A stretch of 58,198 nt of DNA from positions 1 through 58,198 of the forward strand of contig SECP01000054.1 of NCBI GenBank assembly GCA_004193285.1, written 5' to 3'. Each line of letters begins with the position of its first letter. Positions within the stretch are counted from its first letter, which is position 1. The translations under genes and the position numbers were made by a program. Positions 16,574 through 24,384 of this stretch are shown here, one piece after another. Below the pieces are notes generated by a model that had not been told where the DNA came from, made no database searches, and saw only the letters and a list, made by a program, of their open reading frames with translations. Source of the stretch: Myxococcales bacterium (GTDB lineage Bacteria; Myxococcota_A; Polyangia; Polyangiales; Polyangiaceae).

Positions 16574-16948
16574 GCGTCTCCTCGCTTTCTCTCACAGCAT
16601 ACGAATCGATTCGTACAAACTTCCACACCTTCGTTATCAATATCGACATTACGAAGCTACAGAGTCGCACTGACATGTAGCCTGCTGCCTGACAGCACCT
16701 CCGCGGCCTGCCGGCCCATCGCATGTGCTCAAGCGAATGCGGCCGCTTTGCGCTCGAATGGTGCCCACTTCCATAAGAAACCTTCACGCGCACATGAACG
16801 GCCTCCGAGCTACACGACACCGCCTTGGGCACCTTAAGGACCGTGTTCTGATTTTCTCGCGCTTACTCCCCGAAGCACTTTCGTATCCATGCTTGCTCGC
16901 GCGATCGCGTAAGTTTTCCGACACGCGCCGCCCGGCTCCCATCCGATG
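16574..16948. other. Intergenic, no gene seen
   Basis: Less GC-rich upstream region of the beta-barrel gene (16574-16700) followed by unremarkable sequence up to the hairpin array. An AT-rich patch around 16600-16660 could hold the promoter of the beta-barrel gene. Confidence 0.35.
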
Positions 16949-17362
16949 CCGCGCGCGCACCGCATCACGCCCCGGCGTAGCCGCCCCCGAGCGAAGCTCG
17001 TCCACCCTCCCCGGCGTAGCCGCCGCGCGCCGCGCGTTCACCGGCGTAGCCGCCCCCGAGCGAAGCTCGTCACCGGCGTAGCCGCCCCCGAGCGAAGCTC
17101 GTTCACTCTCCCCGGCGTAGCCGCCCCCGAGCGAAGCTCGTTCACTCTCCCCGGCGTAGCCGCCCCCGAGCGAAGCTCGTTCACCCTTCCCGGCGTAGCC
17201 GTCCCCGGCCGAAGGCCGTTCACCCTTCTCGGCGTAGCCGCCCCCGAGCGCAGCGCGCGCATCTTCGCGAAAACCGACGCGCATCGACGACCAGAGCCGA
17301 CACGTTTGCACCTGGCTCCGCCCCGTGACCCTTGTGCAATCGGGCCGCGCTGCAGCAGCCCC
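16949..17362 (+). repeat. GNA mini-hairpin array plus tail element, copy 6
   Basis: The most regular copy: a unit of about 39 bp combining CGGC-GTA-GCCG, CCCC, CGAGC-GAA-GCTCG and a GTTCACTCTCCC spacer, repeated in tandem between about 17041 and 17240. CGGCC-GAA-GGCCG and GCGC-type units lie at the right. GTA loops replace the GAA or GCA loops of the other arrays on the same GGC stem. The tail (17274-17362) carries CCGACACGTTTGCACCTGG and ends in GCAGCAGCCCC. It ends three bases before the stop of the DUF72 gene. Confidence 0.9.
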
Positions 17363-17365
17363 TTC

Positions 17366-18097
17366 TTATCGGCTCTTCATCAGCTCGTGAAATCTCCGCG
17401 CGTCTCCGACCCTCGGCAAGTGGTTGAAGAGCACCGACGCGCCGCTCGGCACCTGCTCCGCCAGTCGCGCGAGCTCTTCGTCCGTGTACACGTGCCGGGC
17501 CCCGCCGATGCCGTGGAGACGCACATACGCGGGCCCCGCGCTCGTCACGTGAATGGGGTCCACGAAGGGATCGACGACGTAGATCAGCTGCAGCTCCTCA
17601 CAGAGCCGCAAAGCGAGCTCCCTCTGCGCGCTCCATGCGGGGCCGCGCGGTTCCCAGGCGAGCCGCAATCCGGGCCAGCACTGCGGCCTGGCGATGTCCG
17701 CGATGAAGCGGCGGAGGTTCTGCACGTTCTCCGCGCTCGGCCCAAAGCTCGCGGGGCATTGAAAGAGCACCGTACTGGCGCGGACGGTGTTCGCGGTCGC
17801 GAGAGTGCGCGACATCGCCTCACGAACGATCGGCGTGTCGCGGAAGCGCCCGCAGTCTGCGCGCTCCTGCTCGCTGAGCGCGCGCTTGAGTCGCCGGTAG
17901 GTGGGGCTCTTACTTTCGTGCGTGATGAGCTGCCACGCTTTGACCGTGAACTCGAAATCCGGCGGCATCGCGTCGCGCCAGCGCTGCGCGACGCGCTCGG
18001 CGGGCGGCTCGTAGAAGGATTGCTGCACCTCCAGGAGCCGGAAGTGTCGCGGGTATTCGGCCATGGCCATCGTGAAGCCGCACAGGCCGACTTTCAC
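17366..18097 (-). CDS. DUF72 (YecE-like) protein
   Basis: DUF72 proteins are TIM-barrel-like, of unknown activity, about 240-300 residues. From GTG at 18097 this one is 243 residues: KVGLCGFTM at the start, FRLLEVQQSFYEPP, then DFEFTVKAWQLITHES, RLAWEPRGPAW, YVRLHGIGG and VLFNHLPRVGDARRF, all family blocks. An ATG at 18181 would overlap the CBS gene by 59 bp and add a basic stretch not seen in relatives, so the GTG, 25 bp after that gene's stop, is preferred. Co-directional with the CBS gene, probably one operon. Confidence 0.85.
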   Translation of the reverse strand: MKVGLCGFTMAMAEYPRHFRLLEVQQSFYEPPAERVAQRWRDAMPPDFEFTVKAWQLITHESKSPTYRRLKRALSEQERADCGRFRDTPIVREAMSRTLATANTVRASTVLFQCPASFGPSAENVQNLRRFIADIARPQCWPGLRLAWEPRGPAWSAQRELALRLCEELQLIYVVDPFVDPIHVTSAGPAYVRLHGIGGARHVYTDEELARLAEQVPSGASVLFNHLPRVGDARRFHELMKSR

Positions 18098-18122
18098 GGC
18101 GGCGACGGTGGCGGACGCGGGC

Positions 18123-18611
18123 TCAGTCGGCCGCTGCACGCGCTTGCTTCGCCTTGCAATAGGCGCAGATGGGCCGCCCATAGAGCCCCGGCCGCAGGTG
18201 CTCGCCGGCCCGGCAAACCGTGCAGCGCGCGGGCTCGAGCAGGGAGGCGAGCTCGGGGCTCACTTCGCGCAGGTCGTCGGCCGTCACGATGCCGCGCAGG
18301 CCTCCCGGCGCCATGACGAGCAGTGAGCCGACGCCGTGCATGAGGAGCAGACGCGCGGCGTCCGTCACGGTGCAAGCCGGCGACACCGAGGCTGGATGGT
18401 GCCAGGCCAATGGCAGCACGGGCTCGTCGGCCTGCGCGTGGATGAGGTCGCACGTGCAAACGAAGCCGACAACTTTTTCGCCATCGAGAATCGGAAAGTG
18501 ATGCACACCCTTGCTTTTGGCCTCCGCGAAGACACGAGCAACGCTCGCATCCGGCGGTAGGACCACTACAGGCCGGCTCATCACCTCGCTGACGCAGAGG
18601 GTTTGTTTCAC
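18123..18611 (-). CDS. CBS-domain pair protein with C-terminal zinc-ribbon-like cysteines
   Basis: Two CBS motifs: VSEVMSRPVVVLPPDASV with GVHHFPILDGEKVVGFVCTC, and PASVSPACTVTDAARLLLMH with GIVTADDLREVSPEL. CBS pairs bind adenine nucleotides. The last 30 residues hold CTVC and ICAYC (C-x2-C...C-x2-C), suggesting a small zinc ribbon, an unusual add-on. The start taken is GTG at 18611 (KQTLCVSEVMSRP), as CBS proteins commonly start just before the first motif; TTG at 18647 is the alternative. Followed by the DUF72 gene. Confidence 0.8.
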   Translation of the reverse strand: MKQTLCVSEVMSRPVVVLPPDASVARVFAEAKSKGVHHFPILDGEKVVGFVCTCDLIHAQADEPVLPLAWHHPASVSPACTVTDAARLLLMHGVGSLLVMAPGGLRGIVTADDLREVSPELASLLEPARCTVCRAGEHLRPGLYGRPICAYCKAKQARAAAD

Positions 18612-18690
18612 GCGCTGAGATCTCGCTTCACATCCCCAGCGGAGCAAATCGCGTACCAGGAGGGCGCGACTGCTCGGATCGCGCCCCGAT

Positions 18691-18726
18691 CGCCGCCTGA
18701 GGTCCCGTTTGGAACGTCAGGCGGCG
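18691..18726. terminator. 10-bp inverted repeat, likely transcription terminator
   Basis: CGCCGCCTGA (18691-18700) pairs perfectly with TCAGGCGGCG (18717-18726) around a 16-base loop. The right arm contains the stop codon of the minus-strand gene at 18717-18956, so the stem forms as that transcript ends, before the CBS gene start. No T-run follows, as is common in GC-rich genomes. Confidence 0.6.
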
Positions 18727-18956
18727 CGGTGAGGCGTTGGGCGCCGGGGCCGCGGACGGGCGGTGCTGCGGCTTGCTTGAGCGCGCCACCAGTCGTGGGT
18801 GAAGAGCTCCGGATGCTCCAGGAGGCTGCGCAGACCGAGGTCGTCGTCTGCCGGTGCAGGGGTGAGCTCGTGCCGAATTTCAGGGAGCGCTCGGAGAAGC
18901 TCGGCGGGGGGTTCCTCGGCGTCGTCCAGGAAGGTCACATCGACGTGGCGAAGCAT
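18717..18956 (-). CDS. Small hypothetical protein of 79 residues
   Basis: The ATG at 18956 has AAGGAG nine bases upstream, a strong site. The product starts MLRHVDVTFLDDAEEPPAEL and is acidic in the first half (PADDDLGLRSLLEHPELFTH), then turns basic (ARPRPRRPTPHRAA). No family recognised. It lies upstream of the CBS/DUF72 pair in the same direction, but a terminator-like stem separates them. Confidence 0.55.
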   Translation of the reverse strand: MLRHVDVTFLDDAEEPPAELLRALPEIRHELTPAPADDDLGLRSLLEHPELFTHDWWRAQASRSTARPRPRRPTPHRAA

Positions 18957-19287
18957 TGACGTTCTCCTTCGTGAGGTCCTTTCTGATTTTCGGGTAAGAA
19001 TTGCACTCGAAGCTGTCAAGGGCCTCAGGTCGTGGCGTTCGAGGAATTTTTCGCGGCGAAGCTTGCGCTCTTCGCCGGCCACAAGCGCTGTTGTAATAGC
19101 GGCGCATGATGTGGGTCCGGGTCGTAACTGCGCGCGGGGTTCCGCTCTCACGGACTTTGCTTACGCACGCGCCCTGCGGATCCACGCCGGCGACGGCGGC
19201 GAGGTTCGCACCGGTACGTTCAGCGCGGCCGACGAGGCGTCCCATACGCGGGTTGTGGCGGGGCGCAGCGGAGCCTAAAGGTGCCGC
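18957..19287. other. Intergenic, no gene seen
   Basis: 331 bp between divergent genes (18956 on the minus strand and 19288 on the plus strand). The part at 18970-19030 is less GC-rich and could hold promoters. No repeats. Confidence 0.35.
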
Positions 19288-20040
19288 ATGCCGATGCCGC
19301 CAGCCACTGATCGCGCCTCATGGCAGTCCAAGCTCGATGAGCTCCTCGTCAAGGAGAAGGCTCACACTCGCGCTGGGGACGCGCTCGCCGCCGAGCGTCG
19401 CTCGCTACCGATGGTGGAGGTCGACTCATCCGTGAAGCTCGTCGGCGCGGGCGGCGCAGTGTCGCTGTTCGATGCATTCGAAGGTCGGTCGCAGCTCATC
19501 GTATACTTTCACATGTGGCACCTCGGCAAGGCCGCGCCCCAGCAATGCGAAGGCTGCACCTTCTTCACGACCCACGTGCAAGAGCTCTCGTACCTGCACA
19601 CACGCGCCATCACCTTCGCCACCTTTTGCGAAGGCCCGTTCGAAGAGAGCTCGCGCTACCGCGACTTCATGGGGTGGACGCAGCCCTGGTACTCCGTGCC
19701 GCCCGAGTCAGTGGGGCCGCTCCTCGCTGGGCGCGATTTCGGCATGATTGCCTGCTACTTGCGCGACGCTGGTAAAGTCTACGAAACGTACTGGCGCACC
19801 GGGCGCGGCACCGAGGTGATGGCGCCGTCTTACGGGCTCATGGACCTCGTCGTCTACGGGCGGCAGGAGCACTGGGAGCAGGCGCCGGAGGGGTGGCCCA
19901 AAAAGTTCGACGAGCGGGGAGCGCAGTTCCGAACGGACGGGCGCCCCACCGCGCAATGGGAGCGGATCGGTGAAGGCCGAAGCGACGACCTAGGTGCCAG
20001 CAGCGCGATCGCGCAAAGCGGAGCATGCTGCCAAAAATGA
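19288..20040 (+). CDS. DUF899 family thioredoxin-like protein
   Basis: DUF899 proteins (PF05988) have a thioredoxin-like fold and are probably soluble. Blocks seen: SWQSKLDELLVKEKAHTRAG, RRSLPMVEVD, LFEGRSQLIVYFHMW-like strand (FEGRSQLIVYFHMWH), CEGCTFF, FEESSRYRDFMGWTQPWYS and YETYWRTGRGTEVM with SYGLMDLVVYGRQE. The CEGC pair resembles a CxxC redox site. The C-terminal tail RSDDLGASSAIAQSGACCQK is specific to this copy. Weak ribosome site (AAAGGTG). Role unknown. Confidence 0.85.
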   Translation: MPMPPATDRASWQSKLDELLVKEKAHTRAGDALAAERRSLPMVEVDSSVKLVGAGGAVSLFDAFEGRSQLIVYFHMWHLGKAAPQQCEGCTFFTTHVQELSYLHTRAITFATFCEGPFEESSRYRDFMGWTQPWYSVPPESVGPLLAGRDFGMIACYLRDAGKVYETYWRTGRGTEVMAPSYGLMDLVVYGRQEHWEQAPEGWPKKFDERGAQFRTDGRPTAQWERIGEGRSDDLGASSAIAQSGACCQK

Positions 20041-20125
20041 AGATCCACTCGCGACTTCTTACGCTCCGTTGCGCCTGACGCCGGCGGGCAAAGCGGCCGC
20101 TTCTGCTGGAGTGGCGGCATGCGAA

Positions 20126-20555
20126 GGCTCGGCGCGGGAGCCCTATCTGCCTCCTCGCAGCGACGTAAGGTTCGGTACAAATAATCTCGAATGATTACGC
20201 GACCCCAACGTCCGAAAAACAAGATGTACCGTTCGGTACATCTTCCCGACTGATTGCGCGGCCCATCTTCGGAAGATCAACATGTTCCGCTCGTACATCG
20301 TCCCGACTGATTGCGCGTCCCATCCTCGGAAGATCAACATGTTCCGCTCGTACGTCGTCGCGGCTGATTGCGCGACTCCCTGCGAGCAACGACATGCACC
20401 GCGCTACATGCATGGCGCAGGCTCGGGCGCGGGAGCCCTATCTGCCTCCTCGCAGCGACGTAAGGTTCGGTACAAATAATCTCGAGTGATTACGCGACCC
20501 CAACGTCCGAAAAACAAGATGTACCGTTCGATACATCTTCCCGACTGATTGCGCG
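20126..20555. repeat. 135-bp direct duplication within the repeat field
   Basis: 20126-20260 and 20420-20555 differ by one inserted base and two substitutions. Both carry GGAGCCCTATCTGCCTCCTC, GGTTCGGTACAAATAATCTC and the palindromic unit GATGTACCGTTCG. The duplication contains the start of each run of 57-bp units, so the field grew by duplication of a larger block. Confidence 0.9.
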
Positions 20556-20894
20556 TCCCATTCCCGGAAGGAACGACATGTTCCGATCGTCAGTCGTCGC
20601 GGCTGATTGCGCGACTCCCGGCGAGCAACGACATGCACCGCGCTGCATCTTCGCGACTGCTTGTACGACCCGCTCTCCCAAGAACGAGATGCGACGGTGC
20701 CATAAATCTTGGCCTCTGACTGCGCCACCCATCCTCCGAAACAGGATTGTTCCGTTCGGTACCCCCCGTCGGTAGGCGTCGATCACGATCGTCTTCACGA
20801 CTATTTGTTCGGCCCCAAACATGTACGGTTCGGTACATCTTGTTGACGGCGCCTCCGCGTCGCGAAATCGTTCAGTATTATTTGTACCGTTCCA
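20168..20894. repeat. Field of diverged 57-bp units with a palindromic core
   Basis: Units share CTGATTGCGCG(A/T)C and, 15-20 bp before it, an ATG(T/C)(A/T)CCG core. The clearest core, at 20221-20244, is a 10-bp perfect hairpin (AAGATGTACC, GTTC, GGTACATCTT). Exact spacing of 57 is seen between 20276 and 20333. The field is bounded by inverted 13-bp copies CGGTACAAATAAT at 20173-20185 and 20877-20889. On the minus strand each unit can be read as about 19 residues (GRAISRDDVRAEHVDLPRM), but frames break in the right half. GC content is lower than around it. Confidence 0.75.
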
Positions 20895-20895
20895 T

Positions 20896-21167
20896 ACGTC
20901 GCCCGGAGACGAGAACCCACGTCCCCCGCAGATGAGAAAACGTCGCCCGGAGACGAAACCTCACGTCGCCCGGAGACGAGAACCCACGTCGCCCGGAGAC
21001 GAGAACCCACGTCCCCCGGAGACGAGAACCCACGTCCCCCGAAGACGAGAACTCACGTCGCCCGGAGACGAGAACCCACGTTCCCTGGAGACGAGAACCC
21101 ACGTTCCCCGGAGACGAGAACCCACGTTCCCCGGAGACGAGAACCCACGTCGCCCGGAGATGAGAAC
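20896..21167. repeat. 23-bp tandem repeat, about 12 copies
   Basis: Unit ACGTCGCCCGGAGACGAGAA plus CCC, with variants CCCCC or TTCCC for CGCCC and occasional GATGAG. Copies abut without spacers. As 23 is not a multiple of three, the reading frame rotates, so it is unlikely to be coding even though frames stay open. Confidence 0.88.
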
Positions 21168-21259
21168 ACGTCGCGAGAAGCGCCGTCCCGGTCCCTCCGG
21201 CGCAGCCGGTGCACCTGGGGCGGCACCTCTGACTCAATTCCACCGCCCTTCCTCACGGG

Positions 21260-21440
21260 CGGGTGCAGCATTGTCAGCGCAGCCGATGCACGCTGTCAGC
21301 GCAGCCGATTCACGCTGCCCGGCGCCGCAGATGCACGCTGCCGATGCGGCGCACACCGATGCGACGCTGCCGATGCGGCGCTGCCGATGCGACGATGCCG
21401 ATGCCGATGCACGCTGCCCGGCGCCGCAGATGCACCCTTT
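21260..21440. repeat. Degenerate GCCGATGC-rich repeats
   Basis: Irregular array of GCAGCCGAT, GCTGCCGATGCG and GATGCCGATGC words. The block CACGCTGCCCGGCGCCGCAG occurs at about 21312 and 21411. It lies just upstream of the lipoprotein at 21593 and leaves about 150 bp for a promoter. Confidence 0.6.
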
Positions 21441-21592
21441 CCACGGTCGGAGCACTGCGCGGCGAAGTGCCCGAGCGCCCTCCCAACGTCCATAGGGTGC
21501 GCCGCCGACGCTTACGGGAATAGTGGCGACTTGGTAGGAGCCACAATGCCGTATTGTCGGACTCCGCACCTGACGCTCACACTCCGCGCATC

Positions 21593-22927
21593 ATGATCGA
21601 AAGAAGCTACGCGCCCCTGTGTGCGCTCCTGCTCCTGGCGTGCGGCGGCGGCGTGGACGGCGGCGGCTCCGGCGGCACTGCGGGCAACGAGGCCACCGCA
21701 GGCGCTGGGAGCATGACCGGCGGCACTGACGGCGGAGCCGCGGGCACCGGCGGTATTGCAGGCACCGGCGGTATTGCAGGCACCGGCGGTATTGCAGGCA
21801 CCGGCGGTATTGCAGGCACCGGCGGTATTGCAGGCACCGGCGGTATTGCAGGCGTCGGGGGTATTGGCGGCGTCGGGGGTATTGGCGGCGCTGGGGGGAC
21901 CATCTCTGCAGGCACGGGCGGCGCCGCGGGCTCCCCGGAGCAGCCGGGGTACGACGAGGTCATCGGGTGCGAGCCGGTCAGTCACCACGCAGAGCTCACG
22001 TATTGGTCCACGCCAGGCGCTCAGTTCCGGCCCACTGCCATCAGTGGTGACGGTCGCGTCGTTGCCGGAACTTACAACGGCCTTCCCGTTTACTGTAACC
22101 CTGACGTGTTATTCGGCTCCCTCCACGCGCTACCTCTCGTACCCGAGCGGCTCGATTGCAATGGCTCGACGGTCCTGCTCCGCGACTTGGCCACCGAAGC
22201 GGTCTGGCACGTGTACACAGCGGGTGGCGGCGGAGGCGAAATCGTCCCTCCTTCGGAGCAAACGGCCTACCCGCTCGCGCTCTCACCCGACGGGACTACG
22301 GTCGTGGCGAATCTAGACAACGCGCAACACCCCGGCCCCAACCCGGCGCAGTGGACCCCTGGCGGCGGCTGGCGGCCGCTCGAGCCACTGCGAAACACGC
22401 TCATCTACCGCGTCGGCAACGACACCGCGTGGATGGTGGGCGCCGATATCCGACACATCTTTCGCTTCGAGCCGGCAGTGGGCAAGACGCAGCCTTGGTC
22501 CTGGCCGTCCGGAGCTTTCGGCATCCCGCCCGAGCTCGTCGTCAGCGCAGACGGCACCGCCTACGCCTTTAGCTTGCACAACAACGACAGCTTCGGCTGG
22601 GTTCGGGGCAGCCGATTCGTACAGGGCCAATGCCCGAGCGGCCACTGCACGCCCACCGATCTCAGCGGCACCGGCCAGGTCCTCCTTGCCTACGGAGTGG
22701 AAGGTGGCGTGCCCCGCTCCTTCCTGTTGACGGACACTGGCTACCGCACCCTCAACGAGCTCATCGAGCCCTACGGAGTTGACACCCAAGGCCTCGCCCT
22801 CGTCGCCACCGCCATGTCCAACGACGCCCAAGCCTTCACCGGCCTCGCCTACGACCCCGAAACCTGGGAAGAGCGCCCCTTCTACGCCACCGTCCCCAGG
22901 GACGCCTACGATTGGCCCCTCCTTTAA
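21593..22927 (+). CDS. Gly-rich lipoprotein with HAF-like repeat domain
   Basis: Signal MIERSYAPLCALLLLAC with lipobox Cys17, then a Gly/Thr/Ala linker to about residue 110 containing six exact 18-bp repeats (GTGGIA) and GVGGIG units. The C-terminal 330 residues contain repeated short segments TAISGDGRVVAGTYNG, LALSPDGTTVVA, LVVSADGTAYAFS and TAMSNDAQAFTGLAYD, resembling HAF or beta-propeller repeats. It is a paralogue of the protein at 26300-27679, sharing overall plan. Likely surface-exposed, function unknown. The start at 21593 is supported by the signal; an upstream start at 21554 lacks one. Confidence 0.8.
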   Translation: MIERSYAPLCALLLLACGGGVDGGGSGGTAGNEATAGAGSMTGGTDGGAAGTGGIAGTGGIAGTGGIAGTGGIAGTGGIAGTGGIAGVGGIGGVGGIGGAGGTISAGTGGAAGSPEQPGYDEVIGCEPVSHHAELTYWSTPGAQFRPTAISGDGRVVAGTYNGLPVYCNPDVLFGSLHALPLVPERLDCNGSTVLLRDLATEAVWHVYTAGGGGGEIVPPSEQTAYPLALSPDGTTVVANLDNAQHPGPNPAQWTPGGGWRPLEPLRNTLIYRVGNDTAWMVGADIRHIFRFEPAVGKTQPWSWPSGAFGIPPELVVSADGTAYAFSLHNNDSFGWVRGSRFVQGQCPSGHCTPTDLSGTGQVLLAYGVEGGVPRSFLLTDTGYRTLNELIEPYGVDTQGLALVATAMSNDAQAFTGLAYDPETWEERPFYATVPRDAYDWPLL

Positions 22928-22936
22928 CTCTCGTCC

Positions 22937-23190
22937 TACTGACGCTGCCTCAACTCCCACCTGCTACTGACATCGCCTCAACTCCCACCGGCGACTGACA
23001 TCGCCTCAACTCCCACCGGCGACTGACTTCGCCTCAACTCCCACCTGCAACTGACATCGCCTCAACTTTCACCTGCGACTGACTTCGCCTCAACTCCCAC
23101 CTGCTACTGACATCGCCTCAACTCCCACCGGCGACTGACATCGCCTCAACTCCCACCTGCGACTGACATCGCCTCAACTCCCACCTGCGA
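22937..23190. repeat. 28-bp tandem repeat, nine copies
   Basis: Unit ACTGACATCGCCTCAACTCC plus CACCTGCG, with CACCGGCG, CTTCGCC and TTTCACC variants. It starts ten bases after the lipoprotein stop. Copies touch each other with no spacer, so it is a minisatellite rather than a CRISPR. Confidence 0.9.
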
Positions 23191-23270
23191 AGGATGTATT
23201 TAGTGCAGCTCAGGCGGGCCTTTAAGCTCCTTGAAACATGCGCAAAAAGGGACGTCTGGCTGCGACGTCA

Positions 23271-23300
23271 GATCCATTCTTCGGATCCGAAGAACGGATC
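23271..23300. repeat. 30-bp palindrome, dispersed family member
   Basis: Fourteen of fifteen base pairs match around a central GGATCC (core TTCTTCGGATCCGAAGAA). Related copies lie at about 57307-57322, 57364-57377, 57802-57843 and 57909-57922. The flank CCTCGATCC on one side is shared with the 57802 copy. The 23191-23532 stretch around it contains no gene that I can support. Confidence 0.8.
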
Positions 23301-23532
23301 GAGGCGAGGACAGTGCCTCCCGGCGAGAATGAGGATTGAACCCGGAGGCGTTCGGAGTGCCCGGATCCCCTCCACGACCGCGCGCGTCATCCACCGTTCA
23401 ACAGCGGCGTGACCAGCCGACGCGCGACGCCGCCACCGGACGTTGTCGCAACCAATCCGAACACCGGATCAGCCCGAAGAACTCAACGGCGAGCGAAGCC
23501 TACTGGAGCAGTGACGGGGAGCGCGGCGTTCG

Positions 23533-24378
23533 TTACAGCGCGCCGATGCAGACGTCCGCCACGGTGCCATCCAAAGCGATGGTGCCGTCGAGCGATGTGC
23601 ACAGGGTGGTCTTCGTGGCGAGCGGCGGCAAGGTCGTAAATTCCGCCGCGTCCTCCGCGTCGGTCACGAGCTCGCCGTCGGCGAATACGTAGACGTGACC
23701 TGATTTGCGGCACACCCGCACCTCGTGCGCCCCGCCGTCGTTGATGACCATGGGCGCGGTCAAATCCGTGTAGTTGACGGCGTCGTCCAGCTCGACCGAG
23801 ATGCTGGTGCCGCCGCCGCGCAAGCGAATGTCCCAAAACTGCGAGTGCATGCAGATGGCGCGCTGCGAGAGGATCCCGGAGCCGACTGTCGCCGTCGTTT
23901 GGATCGAGAATGCGATCGAAAAGTCCGCCAAACCGAGCCCGCTCAAGTCGTTGGTGCACGTCGTTGCACGCTCGCAGCTGACCTCCGTGGTCGCGCCCCC
24001 ATCACCTCCGCCGCCGGCTCCACCCTCCGCGCCGCCCGCACCGGCTCCTGCTTCGCCCGACGCGTTCGCGCTTCCCGCGGACGCCGCAGCGCCGCCCTGA
24101 CCCGCCACGCCCTCGTGGCCGCCCTCACCCGCTACACCGTCGCTCACGGCGCTCTCGCCCGCTGCGCCCGCTGAGCCCGCTGCGCCCGGAGCTGTTGGGG
24201 CGCCGCCCGCCATGTGGCCTTGACCGGCCGCTCCGCCTTCTTCCGACTCGGTCTTGCGCTTGTCGTCCTTCGACCCGCACGCCTGAAAGACCGTGAACCC
24301 CGCCAAACCCAGCACCGAGAGCCATGCTACCGACTTCAAAGCACCAGCCAGGGTACTCACCGCGAGCGGCGCGCTCAA
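23533..24378 (-). CDS. Gly/Ala-rich lipoprotein with concanavalin-like (LamG-type) domain
   Basis: The N-terminal hydrophobic segment (SVAWLSVLGLAGFTVFQAC) ends in a Cys at about residue 34. A Gly/Ala/Glu-rich linker follows to about 130, then a domain of about 150 residues with LGLADFSIAFSIQTTAT, MHSQFWDIRLRGGGTSISVE and HEVRVCRKSGHVYVFADGEL, typical of LamG/concanavalin-like lectin folds that bind glycans or calcium. It ends DGTVADVCIGAL. Lies upstream of nothing co-directional except the neighbour at 24385, whose 3' end is only 6 bp from this gene's start, so the two likely form an operon. Confidence 0.78.
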   Translation of the reverse strand: MSAPLAVSTLAGALKSVAWLSVLGLAGFTVFQACGSKDDKRKTESEEGGAAGQGHMAGGAPTAPGAAGSAGAAGESAVSDGVAGEGGHEGVAGQGGAAASAGSANASGEAGAGAGGAEGGAGGGGDGGATTEVSCERATTCTNDLSGLGLADFSIAFSIQTTATVGSGILSQRAICMHSQFWDIRLRGGGTSISVELDDAVNYTDLTAPMVINDGGAHEVRVCRKSGHVYVFADGELVTDAEDAAEFTTLPPLATKTTLCTSLDGTIALDGTVADVCIGAL

Positions 24379-24384
24379 GCCCTT

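Noticed and set aside
22937..23190. 28-bp repeat array as CRISPR
   Set aside because: Repeat units are directly adjacent with no spacers, and no cas genes are present. The same applies to the 23-bp array at 20896-21167.
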